A stretch of DNA of 45,010 nt from Clostridia bacterium (GCA_900767415.1 CAAFYZ010000038.1:1-45010); one strand, 5' to 3'; counted from the first letter of the stretch, positions 1 to 7,317 are shown. Program-made: numbers and translations. Notes: generated from the sequence alone by a model not told the origin.

Positions 1-20
1 CTCGGGCACACTCGGGCTCT

Positions 21-39
21 TTCACTCCCCCGGAGTGAA
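21..39. repeat. Short perfect hairpin
   Basis: TTCACTCC and GGAGTGAA pair perfectly over 8 bp around a CCC loop. It lies in non-coding DNA at the window edge with no T-tract, so I call it part of the local repeat-rich intergenic DNA and not a terminator. Confidence 0.5.
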
Positions 40-46
40 ATTCAGT

Positions 47-80
47 CCCCTCGTGCCGCTTCGCTACCGACAGGAGAAGG
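47..80. repeat. Intergenic repeat unit B, copy 1
   Basis: This copy shares the core CGCTTCGCTACCGA, then CAGGAGAAGG, with the copy at 317-353 (AAGGAGAAGG there). The unit carries complementary short blocks typical of non-coding, REP-like palindromic elements scattered between genes. No reading frame here resembles a protein. Confidence 0.55.
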
Positions 81-91
81 TAAATGGTGCG

Positions 92-205
92 AGGACGGAA
101 GGTCGGCGGGAGAGGGGGCGTTGCGGGTCGTCGGGGGCGCCGACCCCTACGGGGTGGGGAGCGGAGGTTGGTATGTTGACGGAAGGTGGGCGGGAAGAAG
201 GCAAG
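92..205. repeat. Imperfect direct repeat in GC-rich non-coding DNA
   Basis: GACGGAAGGT followed by GGCGGGA occurs near 95 and again near 178, about 80 bases apart. Between them lies a GC-rich palindromic block around GGGGGCGCCGACCCC. The stretch from 1 to 358 holds only such repeats; I see no gene in it. Confidence 0.4.
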
Positions 206-225
206 AACGGGCGGGGTACAAATAT

Positions 226-272
226 GCCTTCTCCGGTGGGAGAAGGTGGCAGCCGAAGGCTGACGGATGAGG
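226..272. repeat. Intergenic repeat unit A (double hairpin)
   Basis: Two hairpins stand in series. GCCTTCTCC pairs with GGAGAAGG around GGTG, then CAGCC pairs with GGCTG around GAA, and the unit ends in GACGGATGAGG. From memory, this sequence style (a GGAGAAGG block plus a GCAGCCGAAGGCTG block) is a common dispersed intergenic element in gut Clostridia. Function unknown. Confidence 0.6.
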
Positions 273-316
273 CGCTTTTTCCCTCGGTCGAGGTTTTGCT
301 GTAAGGTAACGCATTG

Positions 317-353
317 CTCCTCATCCACCGCTTCGCTACCGAAAGGAGAAGGC
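317..353. repeat. Intergenic repeat unit B, copy 2
   Basis: Second copy of the unit at 47-80, here with a CTCATCCACCG lead-in. It ends six bases before the stop codon of the SGNH hydrolase gene, so it would form the 3' end of that transcript. That position may give a structured 3' end, but no T-tract follows. Confidence 0.55.
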
Positions 354-358
354 AATCT

Positions 359-1213
359 TCACACCGCGTCGGTCGTATTGCGATACGGTGTGCCGATGAG
401 GGCGGTTTGCTTGAACGCGCGCATATTGTGGCGGATGAGATAGTCGATATAAGAGACGACCATTTTCGCCGTCAGAAGATAGCCGCATTCGCTCATGTGC
501 CCGTAGAAGAAGAGACGGAGGTATTCTTCGTCGCAGACCGGGGAATAGGTGCGGAAGTCAAGCACGTAGACGTTCGGGAACATATCGGCAAGTCCGAAAA
601 GAAGCTCTCTGTGACGGTCGCCGAGCCGCTCGCGCAGGGTCAGCGCATCGACGTCGCCGAATTTTTCGGCGGGGGAGACCTGCCCGGCGGCGGAATTCTC
701 GCCCCGCGGTATGGTCATGAGAAAGAAGATGCTGTCGGGAGCGGACGCCCGCACACGCTGGAGCAGAGAGGCATAATAACCGATGAAGGTCTTCTTGTTG
801 TTCTCGTAGTTTTTCGGGTCGATGTCGGAGAGTTCGCCGAGTTCTCCGCTCCCGACGATGATCTGCGAGATATCGTTGACGCCGAGTGCCATGACGTACC
901 CCTGGCAGAGATGCGAACGCTCGTAAAGACGGCAGGGAATATAATAACTCTCCGCCATCTCGCGGGCGGTCATGCCCCCGCGCGAGAAGTTGCGGGCGGT
1001 CAGCCCCGCGATCCGTCCGACATACTGCCCCCACGAATACTCGTACATATCGTGATAGGTCTTCCCGCCGTTTGCCGCGGTCGCTTCGAATTCTCCCGAG
1101 GCGAGACTGTCGCCGATGAATCCCATCGTGCGGAAAATCCCGACGAATCCCCCGTCGGGGAGCAGACGGTCGAGCGGCTTTTCGCCCTCGGGAAAGAGAT
1201 CTTTGATATTCAT
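359..1213 (-). CDS. SGNH/GDSL-type esterase or lipase
   Basis: A 284-residue protein with no obvious signal peptide, so probably cytoplasmic. Block I is GFIGDSLASG with the nucleophile Ser at about residue 36. GVND (Asn about 112) is block III, and FYGHMSECG supplies the likely catalytic His at about 238. The usual Asp of the DxxH block is not evident, so the third member of the triad is uncertain. I start at 1213 because GGAG stands eight bases upstream of that ATG; an in-frame ATG at 1309 has no such site and would add 32 atypical residues. The gene is transcribed alone from a consensus promoter at 1353-1381. Its substrate cannot be told from sequence; such enzymes deacylate sugars, lipids or peptidoglycan. 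Confidence 0.85.
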   Translation of the reverse strand: MNIKDLFPEGEKPLDRLLPDGGFVGIFRTMGFIGDSLASGEFEATAANGGKTYHDMYEYSWGQYVGRIAGLTARNFSRGGMTAREMAESYYIPCRLYERSHLCQGYVMALGVNDISQIIVGSGELGELSDIDPKNYENNKKTFIGYYASLLQRVRASAPDSIFFLMTIPRGENSAAGQVSPAEKFGDVDALTLRERLGDRHRELLFGLADMFPNVYVLDFRTYSPVCDEEYLRLFFYGHMSECGYLLTAKMVVSYIDYLIRHNMRAFKQTALIGTPYRNTTDAV

Positions 1214-1218
1214 GATCG

Positions 1219-1248
1219 TCTCCGTTCCGCCGCCGAAGCGGCAAAAAA
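1219..1248 (-). repeat. Leader module shared with ileS: UUCG hairpin plus RBS
   Basis: Read on the minus strand, this is a run of T, then GCCGC-TTCG-GCGGC (a 5-bp stem closed by a UUCG tetraloop), then GGAACGGAGA, which is the ribosome binding site of the hydrolase gene. All 30 bases are identical to 11852-11881 ahead of ileS. A second block, 1251-1267, matches 11824-11840 at 15 of 17 positions. Confidence 0.8.
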
Positions 1249-1352
1249 TGAAAAAAGGTTTGCCTGCGGCAAAAAGCGAAAGCGGGCACACCCGTCGTCC
1301 GCTCTTCAAAGGTTACTTCCCGCATGGGAAAACGCCTCTGCCGCTCATGAAA

Positions 1353-1381
1353 ATTGTAGCATATTCCCCTTCGTTTGTCAA
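1353..1381 (-). promoter_or_regulatory. Sigma-A promoter of the SGNH hydrolase gene
   Basis: On the minus strand TTGACA (1376-1381) and TACAAT (1353-1358) are separated by 17 bases. The implied 5' untranslated region is about 130 nt. It contains a 6-bp TTTGCC/GGCAAA hairpin followed by CC and six T, which could attenuate transcription. Confidence 0.8.
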
Positions 1382-1570
1382 TGGAACGCTCGTCTTTTTG
1401 GTATAAAATCGGTTCAAAAATCGGCTCCGCAAAAAACGCGCGGGGGAAACTCTTTGTTAAGCTCTTGCCGCTTCGCCTCTCTCCCGCGCCGCCACGGAAC
1501 GCGAAAATCCGGAAAAATGTGCGGATTTGCCGCAAAAAAGTCGGAAAAATGTGTTATCACACCCGAAAAG

Positions 1571-1608
1571 ACAAAAAAGAGGGCGGCTCCTGCCACCCTC
1601 TTTTTTGT
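1571..1608 (-). terminator. Intrinsic terminator of the ABC exporter operon
   Basis: ACAAAAAAGAGGG pairs with CCCTCTTTTTTGT (1596-1608), with an inner GGC/GCC. The T-run lies in the arm itself, so it can work on either strand. It lies 8 bases past the exporter stop codon. The rest of 1382-1570 shows nothing recognisable. Confidence 0.8.
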
Positions 1609-1615
1609 CGGCGAT

Positions 1616-3403
1616 TTACTTCAGCAGCGCATATTGACTGTGATAAATTTCGGAATACAGACCGCCTTTTTTGAGGAGTGTCTCGTGCGTTCCCGATTCG
1701 ACCACTTTCCCGTTGTCGATCACAAGAATGACGTCTGCGTCAACTATAGTTGACAATCTGTGCGCAATGACGAAGCTCGTCTTGTCGCGCATGAGATCGT
1801 CCATGGTATTCTGAATCAGGATTCCCGTGCGGGTGTCGACGTTGCTCGTCGCCTCGTCGAGAATCAGAATCTTCCGCCCCGAGAGATAGGCGCGGGCGAT
1901 GGTGAGCAGTTGCTTTTGCCCTGCGGAGAGGTTGTTCGTCTCTTCGTTGATACGGGTAGAGTATCCGTCGGAGAAGGTCCTGACAAAATCGTCGACGTGT
2001 GCGCGTCTTGCCGCCTCCAGTACCTCTTCTTCCGTGGCATCTTCTTTTCCGTAGGCGATGTTTTCGTAGACCGTGCCGGAGAAGAGCCAGGTGTCCTGGA
2101 GCACCATGGCAAACTCCGAGCGCACGTCCTGTCGGTTCATCGTCTTCGTGTCTTTGCCGTCGACGAGAATCCTGCCGCCCGTCGGGTCGTAAAAGCGCAT
2201 CAGGAGATTGACAATCGTGGTCTTGCCGCCGCCGGTCGGACCGACGAGCGCGACCTTCTGCCCCGGAGATACCGAAAGGGAGAGATGCTCGATCAGCGGG
2301 TTCTTTTCGTCATACGAGAAGGAGACGTCGTCGAAGACGACGGAGCCGCCGCCTTCGGGGAGTTTTTCGGGCGGGAATTCCCGCATTTCTTCTTCGTCGA
2401 GAAATTCGTAGACCCGCCTTGCCGCCGCGACCGTCGACTGCATCATGGAGAGCCCGTTCGAGATACTCTCGAGGGGACCTGCGAAGAGCTTCGCATACAG
2501 GACGAAGGCGACGAGTTCGCCGACGCCGATCGTCCCCCGCAGAGCGAGGAATCCGCCGACAAGGCAGATAGCGACGTAGGTGATCCCGTTGAGAAGGGCG
2601 ACGGTCGGCTGTACCTTGCCGGAGAGGCGGATACCGTCGGCGTATTGCCGCTCGGCACCCTCGGTCAGGGCGTCGTACTTTTTCTGTTGAAGGGCTTCGA
2701 GATTGTACGCCTTGACGGTATCGAATCCCGTAAAGTCCTCTTCGGTCAGAGCATAAATTTTTCCGAGCGAGCCGCGGTAGTCGTCGAAGTGCTTTTCGCT
2801 TTTTGCGGCGAGCAGAGAAGAGAGCAGGAGGGAGAGGGGGACGAAGACGAGAATGATCGCCGCCATCAGAGGATTCATCACAAGAATGATGACCGTCACC
2901 ATGACAAGCTTCAGTACACCGTTGATGAGAATGTCGAGAATGTTGTGGATCGAGCCGCCCATGACGGAGACATCGTTCGTCATGCGGGCGATGACGTCGC
3001 CGCTCGGCGTCCTGTCGAAGTAGGCGCAGGAGATCCGCGCGATCTTCTCGCTCATCTCGGTGCGGATTCTACAGGTATAGTGGCGGGAGACCACGTGGTT
3101 CATCAGTGTCATCATCACGATGCCGAGGACAGCCGCCCCGAGATAACAGAGGGCGAGTTCTCCCGCGCCGATAAGGAAGAGCGTGCGGTCGATCGGCGTG
3201 CCGCTCTCTTCATATTCATACAGCATATCGGTAAGCCGACCGAGAATCTCGGGCCCGATCATCGTCAGCGTGATGGCGGCGATGTCGATCAGCACCGCGA
3301 GAAGCAGGCGGGGGAGGATCGGCTTCGCATCTTTCAGAATCCGACGGAGAACGGAGAGGGAGGCGCGCACACCGGGTTTTCTTTCTTTCGTTTTTGCCTT
3401 CAT
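1616..3403 (-). CDS. ABC exporter half-transporter, catalytically complete subunit
   Basis: A 595-residue fused permease and ATPase. An ABC transmembrane domain of about six helices (residues 30-330) precedes the nucleotide-binding domain. That domain has Walker A GPTGGGKTT (388-396), signature LSAGQ (492-496), Walker B ILILDE with catalytic Glu517, and H-loop His548 in IAHR. All catalytic residues are intact. The start overlaps the stop of the upstream half-transporter by four bases (ATGA), so the two are translationally coupled and almost certainly form a heterodimer. In the well-studied TM287/288 and BmrC/BmrD families this is the consensus-site partner (TM288/BmrD-like). Likely role: ATP-driven export of drugs, peptides or lipids from the cytoplasm or inner leaflet. 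The substrate is not readable from sequence. Confidence 0.93.
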   Translation of the reverse strand: MKAKTKERKPGVRASLSVLRRILKDAKPILPRLLLAVLIDIAAITLTMIGPEILGRLTDMLYEYEESGTPIDRTLFLIGAGELALCYLGAAVLGIVMMTLMNHVVSRHYTCRIRTEMSEKIARISCAYFDRTPSGDVIARMTNDVSVMGGSIHNILDILINGVLKLVMVTVIILVMNPLMAAIILVFVPLSLLLSSLLAAKSEKHFDDYRGSLGKIYALTEEDFTGFDTVKAYNLEALQQKKYDALTEGAERQYADGIRLSGKVQPTVALLNGITYVAICLVGGFLALRGTIGVGELVAFVLYAKLFAGPLESISNGLSMMQSTVAAARRVYEFLDEEEMREFPPEKLPEGGGSVVFDDVSFSYDEKNPLIEHLSLSVSPGQKVALVGPTGGGKTTIVNLLMRFYDPTGGRILVDGKDTKTMNRQDVRSEFAMVLQDTWLFSGTVYENIAYGKEDATEEEVLEAARRAHVDDFVRTFSDGYSTRINEETNNLSAGQKQLLTIARAYLSGRKILILDEATSNVDTRTGILIQNTMDDLMRDKTSFVIAHRLSTIVDADVILVIDNGKVVESGTHETLLKKGGLYSEIYHSQYALLK

Positions 3404-5163
3404 TCCGCATCACCTCCCCGGGCGGCGTCCTTTGCGCCGAGCTGAGAGTCATAGATCTCGCGATAGACCGGGCAGCTGTCGAGCAATTCTTCATGCCGAC
3501 CCGCACCGACCAGCCTGCCGCCGTCCAGCACGACGATGCGGTCGCAGCGCATCGCGGTTGCGGCGCGCTGGGTGACGACGATCTGCGTCTTCCCCGCGAG
3601 CGCACGGTTGAGTTTTTTCCGCAGGCGGCTCTCGGTCAGATAGTCGAGTGCCGAAAAACTGTCGTCGAAAATATAGACCTCTGCCGGTCGGATCAGCGCG
3701 CGGGCAATGTTGATTCTCTGTTTCTGCCCGCCGCTGATGTTGGCACCCGCGCCCGCAAGACGATAGTCGAGTCCTTCTTCGTGCTGAGCGAGGAAGGAGG
3801 ACATCTCGGCAATATCGAGCGCGGCGAGAAGTGCCGCGTCTTCTGCCGCCTCGTTCCCCATTCGGACATTGTCCCGCACGCTCCCTTCGAAGATCATGCT
3901 CTTCTGCAAGGCGACGGAGAAGTTATCCCGCACCGCGGCACGGGGCAGGGCGGTGTAATCGGTACCGCCGAAGGAAATGCTGCCCGCCTCGGGCGTGTAA
4001 AAGTCGAGGAGCAGTTTGACGAGCGTGCTTTTTCCACTCCCCGTGCCGCCGATCAGCGCGATCGTCTCTCCTCCTCGGATCGTGAAGGAGATCCCCGCCA
4101 GCACGGGTGCTTCCGCACCGGGGTAGGAAAAGGTCACGTCGGAGAGGACGAGATCCCCCGAGAGGGTTGCATGCTCCGATGCGGCGCTCTCTTCGCTCGG
4201 GAGGTCGAGCACTTCACCGATCCGTCGCACGCTTACCCGCAGGTGCGGTAGCCATGCGATTGTCCAGGAGAGCATCAGCACCGCGTTCATAATCAGGGCG
4301 ACATACTGAATCACGGCGATGACGTCGCCCGCCCGCAGGACGCTCGAGGTTTCCATACGGCGCGCCCCGACGACGAGGATCAGTACGGTCGCAAGGTTCA
4401 GAATCAGAGCGACGGCATCGTCAAGATATCCGCCACGCACATTGGCACGGATGATATAGCGGGTCATGTTCTCGGTCGCGTCCTTTGCCCGTGCGTGCTC
4501 CGCATCTTCTTTTCCGAAGGCACGGATGACGCGCAGACCCGAGAGCCGCTCTCTGACGATGCGGTTCTGCACGTCGATATAGCGGTCGCTCTTGTCCCAC
4601 ATATCGCCGAGCGGGCGGGTGACAAAGCGGGCGAGGAGCAGAACGAGAGGGATCGCCGCGAGAAAGATCAGAGCGAGTACGGCGTCCGCCGAAAAGGAGA
4701 GAATGACCCCGCCGACGAGGAGCACCGGCACCGTCGCGACCGTCGCGACAAGTCCGCCGGCAGCGTCCTCCACCGAGAAAATATCGTCGGTCGAGCGGGT
4801 CAGAAGCCCCGAGGTTCCCACGCGCGAATATTCTTCAAAGGAAAGGGAATTGATTTTCGAGAACACTGCGCGGGAGAGGGACTTGCCGAACGAGGAGGAC
4901 ACCTTTGCGTTTATGCGCACGGTGAGAAGACTGAAAAGGAAGGAGACGGCGCCCACACCGAGCATGAGAAGGCAGAGACGCACGATGGTTCCGCTCTCCT
5001 GCTTTGCGATTCCCTCCGAGACGATGGCACTCATCAGATAGGGCATCAGAAGGGAGAGAAAAGTGGAGAGCGCGTGAATGATAAACATGAAGATCAGTTG
5101 CTTTTTATAGGGCTTCAGATAGGCAATTACTTTTTTCATAGCATTTTGTAAAGAATCAGTCAC
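3400..5163 (-). CDS. ABC exporter half-transporter, degenerate-site subunit
   Basis: A 587-residue fused permease and ATPase. Transmembrane segments lie within residues 20-310. Walker A is GGTGSGKST (372-380) and the signature is ISGGQ (476-480). Walker B VYIFDD has Asp501 where the catalytic Glu should be, and the H-loop His is Gln532 (VVTQR). These two substitutions mark the degenerate-site subunit of heterodimeric exporters such as TM287 and BmrC, so this gene and its downstream neighbour make one asymmetric transporter. Expression is probably controlled by the leader ORF and terminator immediately upstream (5181-5315). The ATG start at 5163 lies about 18 bases after the terminator U-tract and has only a weak ribosome binding site. 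Confidence 0.93.
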   Translation of the reverse strand: MTDSLQNAMKKVIAYLKPYKKQLIFMFIIHALSTFLSLLMPYLMSAIVSEGIAKQESGTIVRLCLLMLGVGAVSFLFSLLTVRINAKVSSSFGKSLSRAVFSKINSLSFEEYSRVGTSGLLTRSTDDIFSVEDAAGGLVATVATVPVLLVGGVILSFSADAVLALIFLAAIPLVLLLARFVTRPLGDMWDKSDRYIDVQNRIVRERLSGLRVIRAFGKEDAEHARAKDATENMTRYIIRANVRGGYLDDAVALILNLATVLILVVGARRMETSSVLRAGDVIAVIQYVALIMNAVLMLSWTIAWLPHLRVSVRRIGEVLDLPSEESAASEHATLSGDLVLSDVTFSYPGAEAPVLAGISFTIRGGETIALIGGTGSGKSTLVKLLLDFYTPEAGSISFGGTDYTALPRAAVRDNFSVALQKSMIFEGSVRDNVRMGNEAAEDAALLAALDIAEMSSFLAQHEEGLDYRLAGAGANISGGQKQRINIARALIRPAEVYIFDDSFSALDYLTESRLRKKLNRALAGKTQIVVTQRAATAMRCDRIVVLDGGRLVGAGRHEELLDSCPVYREIYDSQLGAKDAARGGDAE

Positions 5164-5180
5164 ATATTGGCGGAAAAACG

Positions 5181-5212
5181 AAAAGAAAAAGGCATAGGCG
5201 TCTGCCTATGCC
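5181..5212 (-). terminator. Leader terminator (attenuator) of the ABC exporter
   Basis: On the minus strand GGCATAGGC and GCCTATGCC form a perfect 9-bp stem around AGAC, followed by TTTTTCTTTT. It lies between the leader ORF stop (5231) and the exporter start (5163), so full-length exporter mRNA requires read-through. Confidence 0.92.
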
Positions 5213-5315
5213 GAAAAATTTCGTTACGGATCAGAAAGGTCGCGTAAGAAGGGAGGCATACGCAGGATTTTGTTTGGTATTCGGTCTGAGTTTCATTTCG
5301 GTATCCTCCTTTCTT
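5202..5315 (-). promoter_or_regulatory. Ribosome-controlled attenuator with alternative pairings
   Basis: Four segments in transcript order. Segment 1 (5301-5315) contains the leader ribosome binding site. Segment 2 (5246-5265) lies inside the leader ORF. Segment 3 (5202-5212) is the 5' arm of the terminator and 4 (5191-5199) its 3' arm. Segment 1 pairs with 2: AAGAAAGGAGG with CCTCCCTTCTT at 10 of 11 positions, plus ATAC with GTAT after one bulged base. Segment 2 also pairs with 3: CTGCGTATGCC with GGCATAGGCAG at 10 of 11 positions, which would destroy the terminator. A ribosome held early in the leader ORF would block segment 1, free segment 2 and allow transcription into the exporter. This mirrors the described BmrB leader of bmrCD in Bacillus subtilis. 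The pairing is seen; the drug response is inferred. Confidence 0.82.
5231..5296 (-). CDS. 21-residue leader peptide of the ABC exporter
   Basis: The ORF starts MKLRPNTK and ends LLTRPF, 21 codons plus TGA. An AAAGGAGG ribosome binding site with 8-base spacing precedes the ATG, stronger than that of the exporter itself. It lies about 34 bases downstream of a consensus promoter and 18 bases upstream of an intrinsic terminator. No membrane segment or domain is present, and it is probably read for its effect on RNA folding and not for a protein function. The codons for Ala-Tyr-Ala (GCG TAT GCC) are exactly those that can pair with the terminator arm. Known analogues: BmrB and the leaders of inducible antibiotic-resistance genes. 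Which antibiotic would stall the ribosome cannot be told from sequence. Confidence 0.82.
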   Translation of the reverse strand: MKLRPNTKQNPAYASLLTRPF

Positions 5316-5329
5316 CTTTATTTTGGAAC

Positions 5330-5358
5330 AGTATATCATATTCTTTCCGCTTTGTCAA
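5330..5358 (-). promoter_or_regulatory. Sigma-A promoter of the leader and ABC exporter operon
   Basis: TTGACA (5353-5358) and TATACT (5330-5335) on the minus strand with a 17-base spacer. It begins about 30 bases after the AraC stop codon, so the exporter has its own strong promoter and relies on attenuation for control. Confidence 0.9.
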
Positions 5359-5389
5359 GGAATTTTTTGATGTTTTTGAAAAACGTCGG

Positions 5390-6196
5390 TTATTTTTTGA
5401 GACAGGCGACCGATGCACGGTACGCCGATGGGGACATACCGCTCTCCCGTCGGAAGGATTGGCTGAACGCATAGACACTCGGATAGCCGAGCGCATCGGC
5501 GATCTCTCCGATGCTCCGATCCTCGGTGTGCAGGAGTTTTTTCGCCGCGTCGGTCAGGAGGCGGTTTTTGTATCTGACGGCGGACATACCCATGCCGCGG
5601 GCGAAGAGGCGGCGGAAATGCGTCTCGCTCAGATAGCAGAGTTTCGCGAGGGTGGCGACACTCATCGGTTCGGTAAAATGATAGCGCAGGTATTCCACCG
5701 CAGTCTGAATCTTTTCGGAAGGTGCGGAGACGGTCGCGTGACTCTCCCGCTTCGCAAGTTCGGAGAGGAGGAGCAGGAAGTTCCCCGTGGTGTAAAGGCG
5801 GTCGGTGCCGCCGAGGATCGCCGCGACGACACTCTCGAAGAGTGCCGCCGTCTCCCGCGTCGCGCCGCGCATGACGACGGTCGGGTGTGCCGAGAAGGTG
5901 ACGATTTTCTCCTCTGCGTCGAAAACGTCGAATTCCATCTGTACGGTGAAGGTGTCCTCCCCCGAGGGAATGTCATAGGTGTAGTGCCCGCCCTTCGGGA
6001 CATAGACGATGTCCCCCGCTTCGGCATGGATTCCGCCGCCCGCGTAGGTGTAGTCGTAGATGCCGCGGCGGATATAGAGGAAGGTGCTGTTTTTTCTGCC
6101 GTTTACCGTGCAACGGAGTACCTGCGGCTTGTATTTCATGCCGGCAAAATATACGATCTTTCGTCCGTCGGGGGAAAAATCCGAGATTCTTTCCAC
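5390..6196 (-). CDS. AraC-family transcriptional regulator
   Basis: A 268-residue protein. The N-terminal half (about 15-140) is a cupin-like sensor with the pattern AGDIVYVPKGGHYTY. The C-terminal 100 residues are the AraC double helix-turn-helix, with LAKLCYLSETHFRRLF and IADALGYPSVYAFSQSFRRE (first and second HTH) followed by the family's GMSPSAYR. The start is GTG at 6196, preceded by GAGGT at 7-base spacing. It is transcribed from its own promoter at 6235-6263. The exporter leader promoter starts just after its stop, and an EamA transporter is divergent, so either could be a target. AraC-cupin regulators usually sense small molecules, often sugars; the ligand is unknown. Confidence 0.9.
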   Translation of the reverse strand: MERISDFSPDGRKIVYFAGMKYKPQVLRCTVNGRKNSTFLYIRRGIYDYTYAGGGIHAEAGDIVYVPKGGHYTYDIPSGEDTFTVQMEFDVFDAEEKIVTFSAHPTVVMRGATRETAALFESVVAAILGGTDRLYTTGNFLLLLSELAKRESHATVSAPSEKIQTAVEYLRYHFTEPMSVATLAKLCYLSETHFRRLFARGMGMSAVRYKNRLLTDAAKKLLHTEDRSIGEIADALGYPSVYAFSQSFRRESGMSPSAYRASVACLKK

Positions 6197-6234
6197 GTGT
6201 CTTACCTCACAAAAAAGAAAAAATTCCTGCTGTT

Positions 6235-6263
6235 ATTTTATCACGGTATCCTGTCTTTGTCAA
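6235..6263 (-). promoter_or_regulatory. Sigma-A promoter of the araC-family gene
   Basis: TTGACA (6258-6263), a 17-base spacer and TAAAAT (6235-6240) on the minus strand. The spacer side of the -10 carries a 12-mer (6239-6250) that also occurs inside the operator at 7371-7390. Confidence 0.88.
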
Positions 6264-6305
6264 GGAAAATGGTCGGATCGTATCAATCCGCGGACAGAAT
6301 CGCTA

Positions 6306-6334
6306 TTGAAAAGAGGGGAAAACAGGAGTATCAT
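6306..6334 (+). promoter_or_regulatory. Possible promoter of the EamA transporter gene
   Basis: TTGAAA and TATCAT are each one base from consensus and are 17 bases apart. The position is about 95 bases before the start codon and divergent from the araC promoter. Confidence 0.45.
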
Positions 6335-6429
6335 TAGGTTCGTGACGACGGAAAAACGGGAATTTTTCGGGAATCCGATGTTTCGGGGCGCATTTTTCCG
6401 TGGTCGAAAATCGAAAACCGGAGGTGCTT

Positions 6430-7317
6430 ATGTTATTTTTACTTCTCGCCGTCCTGTGCAGTACGATCAAAGGATACGGCGGCAAAAGAATCAGCGAGTA
6501 CGGCGACACCGCCTCGGCGTGCGTGCGTATGCAGTTGATCCGCCTTGTCCTCTGTTCGGTCGTGGGACTTGTCATGCTCCTTCTGCGTATGCCGCCCGTC
6601 CTCTTTTCGGATTCGGCGGAATTTTTCGTCGATCTTCTCTCGGGTGCGTCGACTGCCCTCTTTGTCATTTCCTGGACGCTCGCGGCACACTCGGACGCTT
6701 ATATGCTCGTTACCGCGTGCAACACTGCCGCCTTCATCGTTCCGATGGTCTTCGGCTTTTTCTTCTTCGACGAGAGCATTACGTTAAAACAGATCTTCGG
6801 TATCGTCGCAATCGTGATTGCAGTCTTCTTCCTTGTGATTTATAACAATAAAATCAAAGCAAAGTTTACATGGAAGGGCTTTTTCATGCTCCTATTGCTC
6901 TTTTTCTCGCAGGGATTTGTCAATGTGGCGCAGAAACTTTATACCTATCGCTACCCTGAAGGAAGCAACGAGAGTTTTCAGTTTTTCACTTTCCTCATCG
7001 CGGCGGTGTGTCTTGCCGTCTGGGAAGGCGTGCACCTTCTTCGGAACAGGGGAAAGGGAGGGGAATCCGACGCACCTCTTCCGATGAAGAAGGTTCTCCC
7101 CTTTCTCGTTGTCATGGCGGTGTGTCTCTTCCTTGCCTCCTACTTTCTCACCCTCGCGACGAAGTCGGTCGCCTCGGTGGTGCTCTTCCCGATGAACAGT
7201 CTCCTCTGTCTCGCGACCGCGACGCTGATGGCGGTATTCTTCTTCGGAGAAAAGATCACGTGGTCGAGCGCCGTCGGACTCGCCTTTACCTTTGCGTCGC
7301 TCTTCCTTGTGGCGTGA
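6430..7317 (+). CDS. EamA/DMT-superfamily transporter
   Basis: A 295-residue, almost wholly hydrophobic protein with about ten predicted transmembrane segments in two related halves (residues about 1-145 and 155-295). The halves end in similar FFFDESITLKQIFG and FFFGEKITWSSAVG motifs, the internal EamA duplication. I start at the ATG at 6430 because GGAGGT precedes it by four bases; the GTG thirty bases upstream lacks a site. It acts in the cytoplasmic membrane as a metabolite or drug exporter; the substrate is unknown. It diverges from the AraC regulator, which may control it. Only a weak 5-bp hairpin (7325-7341) follows. Confidence 0.85.
   Translation: MLFLLLAVLCSTIKGYGGKRISEYGDTASACVRMQLIRLVLCSVVGLVMLLLRMPPVLFSDSAEFFVDLLSGASTALFVISWTLAAHSDAYMLVTACNTAAFIVPMVFGFFFFDESITLKQIFGIVAIVIAVFFLVIYNNKIKAKFTWKGFFMLLLLFFSQGFVNVAQKLYTYRYPEGSNESFQFFTFLIAAVCLAVWEGVHLLRNRGKGGESDAPLPMKKVLPFLVVMAVCLFLASYFLTLATKSVASVVLFPMNSLLCLATATLMAVFFFGEKITWSSAVGLAFTFASLFLVA

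Noticed and set aside
1310..1348. An 11-codon frame (MSGRGVFPCGK) at the start of the hydrolase leader
   Set aside because: Its ATG coincides with the expected transcription start, so it would be leaderless. No terminator or antiterminator pairing with it could be traced, unlike the 5231-5296 leader.
314..1753. A 479-codon plus-strand open frame
   Set aside because: It runs antisense to the SGNH hydrolase and into the ABC terminator, with no family resemblance.
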